A DNA stretch of 64,000 bases, from assembly GCF_037026685.1 (NCBI RefSeq), contig NZ_JBANET010000001.1:124001-188000 (forward strand). Reading direction: 5' to 3'. The position numbers and the translations under genes were made by a program. The notes under the pieces are model-generated. The model did not search any database. It saw only the letters and a list, made by a program, of their open reading frames with translations, and had not been told where the DNA came from. Shown here one piece after another: positions 1-8,599 of the stretch (positions are counted from its first letter, which is position 1; each line of letters opens with the position of its first letter). The DNA is from Orrella sp037026685. Lineage in GTDB: Bacteria; Pseudomonadota; Gammaproteobacteria; Burkholderiales; Burkholderiaceae_B.

Positions 1-522
1 CATTTTCTGCGTGGGTTGGGAATAGATGCGCAGCCTCTTGCCCTTGAAGTCGTCCACGGACTTGACGGGCGTCTTGGTATAGAAGCCCTGCCCCGGCCAG
101 GAGACATAGGTGATGGCGCGCAGGTTGTTGCGCGCCAGCAGCTTGTCGAAATAGGGTTTTTGCGCCTGCATCAGCAGCCAGGCCTGTTCGTAGTTGGCGG
201 CGATATTGGGCAGGCCGTCCAGCACGTACATCGCATCCTCGTTGCCGTAGACGCCCAGCCGGACCTCGCCGGCCTGCACCTGGCCGGTTTGCACGGCGCG
301 CTTGATGGCGTCGTGCTTGATGAGCGTATCGTTCGGCCGCAGGTCTATCTTCAGGCGCCCGCCGCTTTCCTTTTCCACCTCGCTGATGAACTGGCGGATG
401 TTCTGGGTAAAGAAGCTGTTCTCCGGATAGCCCGTGGCCATGGTCCACGTGGCGCTGGCGCTCCATGCCGCGGCCGGCAACGCCAGCGACAGCCCGACCA
501 TCCATTTCGCAAAGCCTCGCAT
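1..522 (-). CDS. TRAP transporter substrate-binding protein, DctP family (3' end cut by window edge)
   Basis: Reading the minus strand from the ATG at 520-522 gives 174 codons open to the window edge. A hydrophobic signal peptide (residues 1 to about 27, ending Ala-rich) is followed by a mature start containing ATGYPENSFFTQN, typical of DctP periplasmic receptors. These bind a carboxylate-type solute and hand it to a DctQ/DctM membrane pair, which must lie outside the window if present. The gene is divergent from the GntR regulator, and a palindrome at 564-584 sits in its promoter region. It is probably co-regulated with hyuA/hyuB, so the solute may be the hydantoinase-family substrate; that part is inference. 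The 3' end is not seen. Confidence 0.85.
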   Translation of the reverse strand, partial: MRGFAKWMVGLSLALPAAAWSASATWTMATGYPENSFFTQNIRQFISEVEKESGGRLKIDLRPNDTLIKHDAIKRAVQTGQVQAGEVRLGVYGNEDAMYVLDGLPNIAANYEQAWLLMQAQKPYFDKLLARNNLRAITYVSWPGQGFYTKTPVKSVDDFKGKRLRIYSQPTQKM

Positions 523-563
523 GCTTGAACCCCCTTGTTCGCGTGTGCCGGAAACGGCATCTG

Positions 564-584
564 GTCTGATTCCACCCATCATAC
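564..584. promoter_or_regulatory. Palindromic operator candidate, copy 1 (TRAP gene promoter)
   Basis: GTCTGATT-N5-CATCATAC on the plus strand. It matches the perfect palindrome at 1508-1528 in 16 of 21 positions, with one half-site identical. On the minus strand the conserved half contains TATGAT, a good -10 hexamer for the divergent TRAP gene starting at 522, so a bound repressor would block RNA polymerase. Likely ligand: the GntR protein encoded at 743-1465. FadR/GntR operators are short palindromes with this general shape; the assignment is inferred. Confidence 0.6.
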
Positions 585-742
585 ATGTGGGTAAACCCAA
601 ATCTACGCAGGGCGTTTTGGCATGGATAGCTAGGGATAACCCGATACCGCCCCCGCCGCAGCGCGGCGGTGGCCGACCTTGCCGCCAGCGCCGCGTGGCG
701 CTGTGATACGCTTCGCCGGACTTTTTCCCCTCGGCTGCGTGC

Positions 743-1465
743 TTGAATCCGCCCTCTTCCGTTCCTGGTCCCACGCGCCTGACCGACGTGCTCATCAAGG
801 CGTTGTCCGACCGTCTGGACCGCAAGCTCTATCGCCCCGGCGAGCGCTTGCCGTCCGAGCGCGCGCTGTGCCAGGAGTTCAACGTCAGCCGCACGGTCGT
901 GCGCGAGGCGGTGGCCTCGATGCGGCTGAGCGGCCGGCTGATAAGCCGGCCGGGCTTGGGGCTGTACGTGGCGCAGGAAGCCGATGCGCCAGTGGATTTC
1001 GTCGTGCCGCCCGCCGCCGACGAACGCTGGGCGCTGCACATCATGGAACTGCGCCTGGCCATCGAGGTGCAGGCCGCCGGCCTGGCCGCAGAGCGGCGCA
1101 CGCCGCAGGACCTTGCCGACATCGTCCAGGCCTTCGATGCCTTTGCCGTATCGGGCGCGGACATGGCTACGGCCATCGAAGCCGACCTCGCCTTTCATAC
1201 CGCGATCGCCCGGGCCTCGCACAATCCGCATTTCGTGCAGATACTGGCCACGGCGACCCAGGACATGCTGCTCGAACTCAAGATCAAGCACGGCTCCGAG
1301 CGCAAGCCGGCCGCCCGTGCCGAATATGCCAAGCGCACCACACGCGAGCATGCCGCCATCATGACCGCGATCACCCGGCGCGACACGGGCGCGGCGCGCA
1401 CCGCGATGGCGCGCCACCTGGGCGACAGCATCGCCCGCTATCGCAAGCGGCTGGCCCGGTCCTAG
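743..1465 (+). CDS. GntR family transcriptional regulator, FadR/FCD subfamily
   Basis: 240 aa from a TTG start at 743; a later in-frame GTG near 789 would remove part of the winged-helix domain, so the earlier start is preferred. Residues about 10-75 form the GntR winged helix (GERLPSERALCQEFNVSRTV, then REA). Residues about 95-230 are an FCD effector domain with the usual helical Asp/His spacing (LAFHTAIA). Such proteins normally repress a neighbouring uptake/catabolic operon and release DNA on binding a small carboxylate. It lies between the divergent TRAP gene and hyuA, both preceded by the same palindrome, so it is their likely local regulator. The ligand is unknown. Confidence 0.88.
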   Translation: MNPPSSVPGPTRLTDVLIKALSDRLDRKLYRPGERLPSERALCQEFNVSRTVVREAVASMRLSGRLISRPGLGLYVAQEADAPVDFVVPPAADERWALHIMELRLAIEVQAAGLAAERRTPQDLADIVQAFDAFAVSGADMATAIEADLAFHTAIARASHNPHFVQILATATQDMLLELKIKHGSERKPAARAEYAKRTTREHAAIMTAITRRDTGAARTAMARHLGDSIARYRKRLARS

Positions 1466-1507
1466 CGTCTCTTCGGCCACTGGGGGAAACCCTTGGTTGA
1501 CCCAGCT

Positions 1508-1528
1508 GTATGATGACCTCCATCATAC
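1508..1528. promoter_or_regulatory. Perfect palindromic operator candidate, copy 2 (hyuA leader)
   Basis: GTATGATG-ACCTC-CATCATAC, a perfect 8-bp inverted repeat with a 5-bp spacer, 67 bp before the preferred hyuA start. A related copy lies at 564-584. The left half contains TATGAT, a possible -10 element. Likely binding site of the GntR/FCD regulator encoded just upstream. Confidence 0.65.
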
Positions 1529-1595
1529 CGGCATGAACGCTGGCGCCCTGCTAGGGGCCGCGGCGCAGCCGGTATTTCGCAGGGGAACACTCATC

Positions 1596-3692
1596 GTGGC
1601 TTCATCGCAGCAGCAGGCCCGCGTGGGCGTGGACATCGGCGGCACCTTCACGGACGTCGCACTGGAACTGGCGGGTACGCTGCATTCTGTCAAGGTTCTC
1701 ACCGATTATGCGCAGCCCGAGCGCGCCATCGTCCAGGGCCTGGAGCAGGTCTGCCAGGCAGCCGGCATCGGCCTGGCGCGCATCGGCATCATCATCCACG
1801 GCACCACGCTTGCCACCAACGCGCTGATCGAGCGGCGCGGCGCGCGCACCGCCTTCATCACCACAGAGGGCTTTCGCGACGTGCTGGAAATGCGCTCGGA
1901 AAGCCGTTTCGAACAGTACGACCTGAACATCCGCCTGCCGCCTCCCTTGATCGAACGCTGCGACCGCCTTACCTTGCGCGAACGCATCGATGCCCAGGGC
2001 GCGCCGCTGGTGTCGCCCAGCCAGGCGGATATCGACGCGCTGGCCGAGCGCATCGCGGCCGGCGGTTACGAAAGCGTGGCCATCGGCTTTATCCATGCCT
2101 ACGTCAATGACGCGCATGAAAAACGCATGCGCGAGGCGCTGCTGCGGCGCCTGCCCCGGCTGTCGGTCTGCATTTCGTCGGAAGTCTCGCCCCAGCTGCG
2201 TGAATTCGAGCGATTCAACACCGTGTGCGCGAACGCCTACGTGCGCCCGCTCATGCAGTCCTACCTGGACCGGCTGGTAGGCCGCATCCACGACGCCGGT
2301 GCCCGCTGCCCGGTATTCATCATGCATTCGGGCGGCGGCATCATCTCGGTGGAAAGCGCCGCGCGCTTTCCCGTGCGGCTGGTCGAATCCGGGCCGGCCG
2401 GAGGCGCCATTTTCGCGGCCCACATCGCGTCGCGCTACGGCTTCGACGCCGTGCTGTCCTTCGACATGGGCGGCACCACCGCCAAGATCTGCCTGATCGA
2501 CCAGCAGACCCCCAAGACGGCCAATACCTTCGAGGTGGCCCGTACCTACCGTTTCAAGAAAGGCAGCGGCATGCCCATCTCCATTCCCGTGGTCGAGATG
2601 GTCGAGATCGGCGCCGGCGGAGGCTCGATCGCCGGGCTGGACCTGATGCGGCAGATCCGGGTGGGCCCGCACAGCGCCGGCTCCGAGCCCGGGCCGGCCT
2701 GCTATCAGCGTGGCGGCACGCAACCTACCGTCACCGACGCGGACCTGATCCTGGGACGCCTGGACCCGGACAATTTCGCCGGCGGTTCGATCGCGTTGTC
2801 CGGGCAACGGGCCGGCCAGGCCATCGCCGCGCACGTCGGCGAACCGCTGGGCCTGTCGCCGCAGCAAGCCGCCTATGGCATCGCCGAGATGGTCGACGAG
2901 AACATGAGCAACGCGGCGCGCGTGCATACGGTGGAAAGCGGCAAGGAGATCGGCCGCTACACCATGATCACCTTCGGTGGAGCCGGGCCATTGCATGCCG
3001 CCCGCCTGTGCGAAAAAACCGGCATCCAGCGCTTCCTGGTGCCGCCCGGCGCCGGTGTCGGCTCGGCCATCGGTTTCCTGCGAGCGCCGTTCGGCTATGA
3101 AAGCGTGCGCAGCGCCAACTTCCGCCTGTCGCGTTTCGACGCGCCGGCGGCCGCGCGCCTGCTCGAACAATTGCGTCAAGAGGCGCTGGCCTTTGCCCGC
3201 CAGGGCACGCCAGACGGCGTGCAGCCGCAACTGGAGGCGAAGGCATACATGCGCTATGTCGGCCAAGGCTGGGAAATCCCGGTGCCGCTGCACGACGCGC
3301 GATTGCCCGGGCAAGCCGCGCAGTCGCTGCGCGCCGGATTCGAGGCCGCCTATACCCGCTACTTCGGCCGTCCTATTGATGGGCTGGACATCGAAGTGAT
3401 CAGCTGGTCGGTCAAGGCCAGTTCACCCCTGCCGCCGGTGCAGCCCGTGCCCTCGGTCCCGGCCGGCACCGCCGCCAGCGCAGGGGCGCAGCGCCCGGTC
3501 TTCGACGCCCGGCTCGGGCGCGAGGTACTAGCCGACATCGTCGAGCGGGAAGGACTGGCGCCGGGCACGCGCATCCCGGGCCCGGCCATCGTGGCCGAGC
3601 GGGAAACCTCCACCCTGATCACCTCGGCCTTCGAGGCCGTGGTGCAGGCCGACGGCTGCCTGCTGGTCAGCCGCCGCGACGACGCGGCCTGA
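1596..3692 (+). CDS. hyuA: Hydantoinase/5-oxoprolinase family subunit A
   Basis: 698 aa from GTG 1596, which has AGGGGA 10 bp upstream. The reading frame stays open back to a TTG at 1497, but that would place the palindrome at 1508-1528 inside the gene. Domains: Hydant_A_N with the ASKHA phosphate-binding motif DIGGTFTD (13-20), the hydantoinase_A core with FDMGGTTAK (about 289) and EPGPACY (about 364), and a C-terminal domain. The family uses ATP to open cyclic amides (N-methylhydantoin, 5-oxoproline) or carboxylates acetone/acetophenone, together with the B subunit encoded next. Length matches the family. The substrate cannot be told from sequence; the neighbouring TRAP receptor suggests an imported cyclic amide or related acid. 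Confidence 0.9.
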   Translation: MASSQQQARVGVDIGGTFTDVALELAGTLHSVKVLTDYAQPERAIVQGLEQVCQAAGIGLARIGIIIHGTTLATNALIERRGARTAFITTEGFRDVLEMRSESRFEQYDLNIRLPPPLIERCDRLTLRERIDAQGAPLVSPSQADIDALAERIAAGGYESVAIGFIHAYVNDAHEKRMREALLRRLPRLSVCISSEVSPQLREFERFNTVCANAYVRPLMQSYLDRLVGRIHDAGARCPVFIMHSGGGIISVESAARFPVRLVESGPAGGAIFAAHIASRYGFDAVLSFDMGGTTAKICLIDQQTPKTANTFEVARTYRFKKGSGMPISIPVVEMVEIGAGGGSIAGLDLMRQIRVGPHSAGSEPGPACYQRGGTQPTVTDADLILGRLDPDNFAGGSIALSGQRAGQAIAAHVGEPLGLSPQQAAYGIAEMVDENMSNAARVHTVESGKEIGRYTMITFGGAGPLHAARLCEKTGIQRFLVPPGAGVGSAIGFLRAPFGYESVRSANFRLSRFDAPAAARLLEQLRQEALAFARQGTPDGVQPQLEAKAYMRYVGQGWEIPVPLHDARLPGQAAQSLRAGFEAAYTRYFGRPIDGLDIEVISWSVKASSPLPPVQPVPSVPAGTAASAGAQRPVFDARLGREVLADIVEREGLAPGTRIPGPAIVAERETSTLITSAFEAVVQADGCLLVSRRDDAA

Positions 3693-3723
3693 AGTCCATC
3701 GGCCCTCACTCCCAGGAAACGCC

Positions 3724-5406
3724 ATGTCCGACAGCACGCTGCAGCACATTCACATGCAGGTCATGTGGAACCGCCTGATTTCGGTCGTCGAGGAGCAGGC
3801 CCTGGCCCTGATCCGCACCGCCTTCAGCACGAGCGTGCGCGAGGCGGGCGATCTGTCTGCGGGAGTGTTCGACCGCCAGGGCCGCATGCTCGCGCAGGCC
3901 GTCACCGGCACGCCCGGCCACGTCAATTCCATGGCGGACGCCGTGCCGCATTTCATCCGCGACATCGGCCAGGGCAACATCCATGAAGGCGACGTCTACA
4001 TCACCAACGACCCGTGGAAAGGCACGGGCCATCTACACGATTTCACGGTAGTCACGCCGTCCTTCCTGGAGGGCGAGCTGATAGGCTACTTCGCCAGCAC
4101 CGCTCACGTGGTGGACGTGGGCGGCCGCGGCTTCGGGCCAGACGGCCGCGAGGTCTACGAGGAAGGCCTGTGCGTGCCCATCATGAAGTTCGCCGACCGC
4201 GGCACGGTCAATCGCGACCTGGTCAACATCCTGCACAACAACGTGCGCGAATCCGACAAGGTGGTGGGCGACCTTTATGCGCTGGCGGCCAGCAACGATA
4301 CCGGCCACCGTCGGCTGCTGGACATGATGCGCGAATTCGAACTGCGCGACCTCGAAGGCATTGGCGGCTTCATCCTGGAACGCAGCCTGGCCGCCACGCT
4401 GGCGCGCATCGCCGAATTGCCGCGCGGGCGCTACGCCAACAGCATGACGCTGGATGGCTACGATCGCGACGTCACCCTGGCCGTGGCGCTCGAGATCGGC
4501 CCGGACGGGTTGCTCGCGGATTTCGAAGGCACCTCTGCGGCCAGCGGCATGGGTATCAACGTGCCGCTGACCTATACCAAGGCCTACGCTTGCTACGGGC
4601 TCAAGTGCGTGATCGCGCCCGAGGTGCCCAACAACAGCGCTTCGCTCGCCCCCTTTGCGGTGCGGGCGCCGGCCGGCTGCATCCTCAACGCACAGCGTCC
4701 CAGCCCGGTGGCGGTGCGCCACGTACTGGGCCATTTCGTGCCGGACCTGGTGCTGGGCGCGCTGCATCGCTTCCTGCCCGACCGAATCCCGGCCGAAGGC
4801 TCGGGCGCGCTCTGGAACCTGCATGTCAGCGCCCGGCCCATCGACCCGCAGGCCGGCCTGCCCGCGGCCGAGATCCTGATGTTCAACAGCGGGGGCACCG
4901 GCGCGCGCCCCAGTCTCGACGGCTTGTCGGCAACGGCCTTTCCCAGCGGCGTGCACGCCATGTCGGCCGAAGCCACCGAGCAGACCGGCCCCATCGTGGT
5001 CTGGCGCAAGGAGCTGCGCGAACACTCCAGCGGCGCGGGCCAATACCGTGGCGGCCTGGGCCAAGTCATGGAGCTGGGGCCACGCGAAGGCTATGCATTC
5101 AGGTTCAACGCCATGTTCGACCGTATCGCCAATCCCGCGCGCGGACGCGCCGGCGGCGGCAGCGGCGCGCCAGGCCGCGTATCGCTGAGCGACGGCACCC
5201 TGCTGCGCGGCAAGGGCACGCAGCACGTGCCGCCGGGCCAGCACCTGATCCTGGAACTGCCCGGCGGCGGCGGCTTCGGTGATCCGGCGCGGCGCGATCG
5301 CCAAGCGTTGGCGTGCGACCTGCGCAACGGCTACCTGGACGAGGCGGCGCTGCGGCGCGACTACGGCGTGGAGCCGGCCGAACTGCCCGCCCTGCCCCGC
5401 TGCTGA
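3724..5406 (+). CDS. hyuB: Hydantoinase/5-oxoprolinase family subunit B
   Basis: 560 aa, ATG 3724 preceded by an AGGA box, 31 bp after hyuA and so the same operon. A full hydantoinase_B domain: N-terminal SVVEEQALALIRTAFSTSVR, central ITNDPWKGTGHLHD (metal-binding region) and a C-terminal glycine-rich ELPGGGGFGDP. It forms the heteromeric ATP-dependent enzyme with the A subunit. Length is normal (500-600 aa) and I see no frameshift. The exact reaction is not determinable from sequence; hydantoinase, 5-oxoprolinase and ketone carboxylase assignments are all open, though carboxylases usually also carry a small gamma subunit, which is not seen here. Confidence 0.9.
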   Translation: MSDSTLQHIHMQVMWNRLISVVEEQALALIRTAFSTSVREAGDLSAGVFDRQGRMLAQAVTGTPGHVNSMADAVPHFIRDIGQGNIHEGDVYITNDPWKGTGHLHDFTVVTPSFLEGELIGYFASTAHVVDVGGRGFGPDGREVYEEGLCVPIMKFADRGTVNRDLVNILHNNVRESDKVVGDLYALAASNDTGHRRLLDMMREFELRDLEGIGGFILERSLAATLARIAELPRGRYANSMTLDGYDRDVTLAVALEIGPDGLLADFEGTSAASGMGINVPLTYTKAYACYGLKCVIAPEVPNNSASLAPFAVRAPAGCILNAQRPSPVAVRHVLGHFVPDLVLGALHRFLPDRIPAEGSGALWNLHVSARPIDPQAGLPAAEILMFNSGGTGARPSLDGLSATAFPSGVHAMSAEATEQTGPIVVWRKELREHSSGAGQYRGGLGQVMELGPREGYAFRFNAMFDRIANPARGRAGGGSGAPGRVSLSDGTLLRGKGTQHVPPGQHLILELPGGGGFGDPARRDRQALACDLRNGYLDEAALRRDYGVEPAELPALPRC

Positions 5407-5518
5407 CGTTACAAGGCGGGGGGACCGGGCCTGCACGTGGGCAAGCCGCGTCGCCCGCGGGCGGGCTGCCGCCTGCTACCGCCCTGGAGCCAGCCAGGAG
5501 GCCGGCAATCCGCGTATC

Positions 5519-6460
5519 ATGCGAACGATGAACTCCATACTCGATAGCATGACTGCCTTCGGCAGCGCCCAGGTCGATCTCGACGACGTGTCGGTGACCG
5601 TGGAGCTGCGCAGTGTCAACAGCCGTTTCCTGGATCTGCAGTTTCGTCTGCCCGAAGACCTTCGCCTGGCCGAAGCCCCGCTGCGCGAGCTGCTTGGCGC
5701 AGCCCTGGCGCGCGGCAAGGTGGAAGTGCGCGCGGCCTATACGCGCCGCGCCTCGGCCGAGACGGGCAAGCTCGATCCGCAGTGGCTGCAATCGCTGGCC
5801 CAGGAACTGCAGGCGGCCCGCGCCGTGTTTCCCCATGCCGCCGAACCCACGCTCAGCGAGCTGTTGAACTGGCCCAGCCAGCGCGCCAGCGCCGGGCCGG
5901 ACCTGCAGGCCTGGTCGCAAGCCGTGGTGGAGGCCGCCCGCCAGGCCCTGGCCCAGCTGCAGCAGGCCCGCCGCCGCGAAGGCCAGCGCCTGGCGGCCGT
6001 GATGATGGATTGCGCCCGGCAGGTGGGCGATATCGTCCAGAAAGTCGAAACGCTGCTGCCGCAATTGCTGGCCGATCACCGCGAGAAGCAGGCGGCCAAG
6101 CTGCGCGACGTGGTCGAGCAGGCCTTCCCGGGCGGTTTCGCCCATATCGGCGGCGCCGAGCTCTCCGAGCGCCTGGCGGCGGAGGCCACCTTGTTCTCGC
6201 TACGCATAGACGTGGCCGAGGAACTGGCGCGGCTGCGCTCGCACATCCAGGAACTCGAGCACATCCTCACGCGTGGCGAACCAGCCGCCGGCAAGCGCGC
6301 CGGCAGCGCCGGCAAGCGCCTGGACTTCCTGTTCCAGGAAATGAACCGCGAAGCCAACACCCTGGGATCCAAGGCCGGCGGCCTGGAAGTGACGCGCGCG
6401 GCCATGGACCTGAAACTGCTGATCGAGCAGATGCGCGAACAGGCGCAGAACATCGAGTAG
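5519..6460 (+). CDS. yicC: YicC family protein
   Basis: 313 aa from ATG 5519; a second ATG at 5528 gives 310 aa, and family members usually begin close to the motif SMTAFG at residues 10-15. Contains the N-terminal YicC domain (SVTVELRSVNSRFLDLQFRL) and the C-terminal DUF1732 segment ending KLLIEQMREQAQNIE. Known family role: YicC acts as a ribonuclease or RNase adaptor in enterobacteria; in many proteobacteria it is linked to gmk/rpoZ genes, which here lie 13 kb away. AGGAGG at 5495-5500 is far from either start. Convergent with recD; only 15 bp separate the stop codons. Confidence 0.88.
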   Translation: MRTMNSILDSMTAFGSAQVDLDDVSVTVELRSVNSRFLDLQFRLPEDLRLAEAPLRELLGAALARGKVEVRAAYTRRASAETGKLDPQWLQSLAQELQAARAVFPHAAEPTLSELLNWPSQRASAGPDLQAWSQAVVEAARQALAQLQQARRREGQRLAAVMMDCARQVGDIVQKVETLLPQLLADHREKQAAKLRDVVEQAFPGGFAHIGGAELSERLAAEATLFSLRIDVAEELARLRSHIQELEHILTRGEPAAGKRAGSAGKRLDFLFQEMNREANTLGSKAGGLEVTRAAMDLKLLIEQMREQAQNIE

Positions 6461-6475
6461 CGGCGCCCGGGCCCG

Positions 6476-8599
6476 CTACTCGTGCCCGAACAGCGGCCCG
6501 GCCAGCCCGCCGGTGCGAGCCACCTTGCGGCGCACGGCCTCTTGCAGCACCGCGGGCGCGGCGATCAGCGTAAAGCGCTGGCGCGCCCGCGTGATGCCGG
6601 TATAGAGCAGTTCGCGCGTCAGGCCCGGCCCGGCGCGCTCGGGCAGCAGCAGCGCGGCATGCGCGAACTCCGAACCCTGCGATTTGTGCACGGTCATGGC
6701 GTAGACCGTTTCGACCGCGTGCAAGCGGCTGGGCAGCACCCAGCGGATGGCGCCGCTGCCGTCGCCGGCGGCGAAGGCCACCCGGGGCGCCCAGCGCGTG
6801 CGGCCCTGCGAGTCGGACAGCGGCAGGGCCAGCGTGACGCCGACGTCGCCGTTCATCAGGCCCAGGCCGTAGTCGTTGCGGGTCACGAGCACGGGACGGC
6901 CCGGGTACCAGACGGTGTCCGGCGCGATAAGCCCGGCCGCGGCCAGCGCGGCCTCGACGGCCTGGTTCAGGCCGCTGACGCCTTGCGGGCCTTCGCGCAA
7001 GGCGCACAGCAGCTGGAATCCGGCGTGGGCGGCCAGCACCCGCGCGGCCCATTGGTCGAAAGCGGCCTGCGGGGCGTCGGCAGGCGGCTGCCCGGCCCGC
7101 ACCACCCGAAGGTAATGGCCATAGCCTTGCCCGGCCGGCTCGGCCTGCAAGGCCAACTGGCCTTGCGCCGGCGGTTGCAGCCCGCCTTCGACCACCAGCT
7201 GGGCAAAAGCCGCATCGTCGCCGGCCGGCGCCTGGGCCAGGTCGGGATACCCGGCCTGCAGCACCTGCCGCGCGGCGCGCGCGTCGCCGGCGTTGACGGC
7301 ATCGGCCAGCTGCCCGATGCCGCTGTCCCCGCGAAAGCGATGGCTGACGCGCAGCTTGACGATGGCCTGGTCCAGCGCCGTGCCCTGCGGGTCGAGATAG
7401 GCCGGGTCGATGGCCTGGCCGGCCGCCGTGCGCAGCCATTGTGCGGTGGGCGGCGTGTAATGGCCGCCATCGGCGCGCCGGCACAGGTCGCCCAGCACCG
7501 CGCCGGCCTCGACCGAGGCCAGCTGGTCCTTGTCGCCCAGCAGGATGAGCGTGGCCTTGCCGGGCAAGGCGTCGAACAAGGCCGCCGCCATCTCCAGGTC
7601 GAGCATGGAGGCCTCGTCCACCACCAGCACGTCCAGGGCCAGCCGGTTGCCGGCGTGATGGCGAAAGCGGCGGGTATCGGGGCGGCTGCCCAGCAGGCGA
7701 TGCACGGTGCCCACCTGGGTGGGAATCTCGGCGCGCACGGCCTGCGCATTATCCAGCGCGTCCAGCGGCAGGTCCGCCACCGCCCGGGCGATGGAGGCGT
7801 TCAGCCGCGCCGCGGCCTTGCCGGTCGGGGCCGCGAGCCGGATGCGCAGGGGCCGCCCGCCGGGCCGCGCCAGGGCCAGGGATTGCAGCACGGCCAGCAG
7901 GCGGACCACCGTGGTGGTCTTGCCCGTGCCCGGTCCGCCCGTGATGATGCAGAACCGCTGGCGCATGGCCAGCGCGCAGGCGATGCGCTGCCAGTCCGGC
8001 GCCTCAGCCGCGCCGCCGGACTGGCCGTGCGCTGTGGCGCGGTGGCCCGCCGGCCCGGCCGCGGCGCGGCCGAACAGCGCCGCCAGCGTGGCCGAAAGCT
8101 GGCGCGCCAGCGCCGGCGTCTGCTCGCTGGCCCGCACGCGTTCGGCGATGGCGCGGCGCACGGTCTGCTCGTGCGCCCAGTAGCGCCGCAGGTACAGGCG
8201 CGTGCCAGCCAGCACCAGGGGCGTGTCGCCCTCGCCCGGGGATACCAGCCGCGGATCGGCCAGGCGGTCCAGCCAGCCGGACAGCGAGATGCGCCCGAGC
8301 AAGGCGGCGGGCAAGGCGGCGGCCTGCCGGTGCGCCGGCTCGCGGCCTTCGGGCGGCAGCGACAGGGTGCCGGGCGCGTCCTGCAAGGTGGCGGCCAGGT
8401 CCAGGCAGACGTGGCCGCGGCCCAGCTGGTGGCTGGCCAGCGCGGCGGCCAGGATCAGCAGGCGGTCCGCGTCGGGGACCTGCCGCGCCAGGAAGGCCGC
8501 GAAACTGCGGTCCAGTTCGCGCAGCCAGCCATGCTCTACCCAGCGGTCGAGCTCGTCGAACAGCGGCTGCAGCGCCGCCGGCAGGTCGCCCAGGATCAT
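6476..8599 (-). CDS. recD: Exodeoxyribonuclease V subunit alpha (RecD helicase)
   Basis: 707 aa. The 5'-3' helicase motor of RecBCD. Walker A motif GGPGTGKTTT near residue 220, Walker B region LVVDEASML, and a C-terminal UvrD-like motif YAMTVHKSQGSEF. The ATG overlaps the recB stop codon (ATGA), so translation is coupled. The N-terminal 150 residues carry the RecD domain that contacts RecB (LDRSFAAFLARQVPDADRL). Length is slightly above the E. coli protein (608 aa). Last gene of a recC-recB-recD operon that acts in double-strand-break repair and degradation of foreign linear DNA. Confidence 0.95.
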   Translation of the reverse strand: MILGDLPAALQPLFDELDRWVEHGWLRELDRSFAAFLARQVPDADRLLILAAALASHQLGRGHVCLDLAATLQDAPGTLSLPPEGREPAHRQAAALPAALLGRISLSGWLDRLADPRLVSPGEGDTPLVLAGTRLYLRRYWAHEQTVRRAIAERVRASEQTPALARQLSATLAALFGRAAAGPAGHRATAHGQSGGAAEAPDWQRIACALAMRQRFCIITGGPGTGKTTTVVRLLAVLQSLALARPGGRPLRIRLAAPTGKAAARLNASIARAVADLPLDALDNAQAVRAEIPTQVGTVHRLLGSRPDTRRFRHHAGNRLALDVLVVDEASMLDLEMAAALFDALPGKATLILLGDKDQLASVEAGAVLGDLCRRADGGHYTPPTAQWLRTAAGQAIDPAYLDPQGTALDQAIVKLRVSHRFRGDSGIGQLADAVNAGDARAARQVLQAGYPDLAQAPAGDDAAFAQLVVEGGLQPPAQGQLALQAEPAGQGYGHYLRVVRAGQPPADAPQAAFDQWAARVLAAHAGFQLLCALREGPQGVSGLNQAVEAALAAAGLIAPDTVWYPGRPVLVTRNDYGLGLMNGDVGVTLALPLSDSQGRTRWAPRVAFAAGDGSGAIRWVLPSRLHAVETVYAMTVHKSQGSEFAHAALLLPERAGPGLTRELLYTGITRARQRFTLIAAPAVLQEAVRRKVARTGGLAGPLFGHE

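Noticed and set aside
1497..1595. Use of TTG 1497 as hyuA start
   Set aside because: Would add 33 non-homologous residues and put the perfect palindrome inside the gene; GTG 1596 has a good ribosome site.
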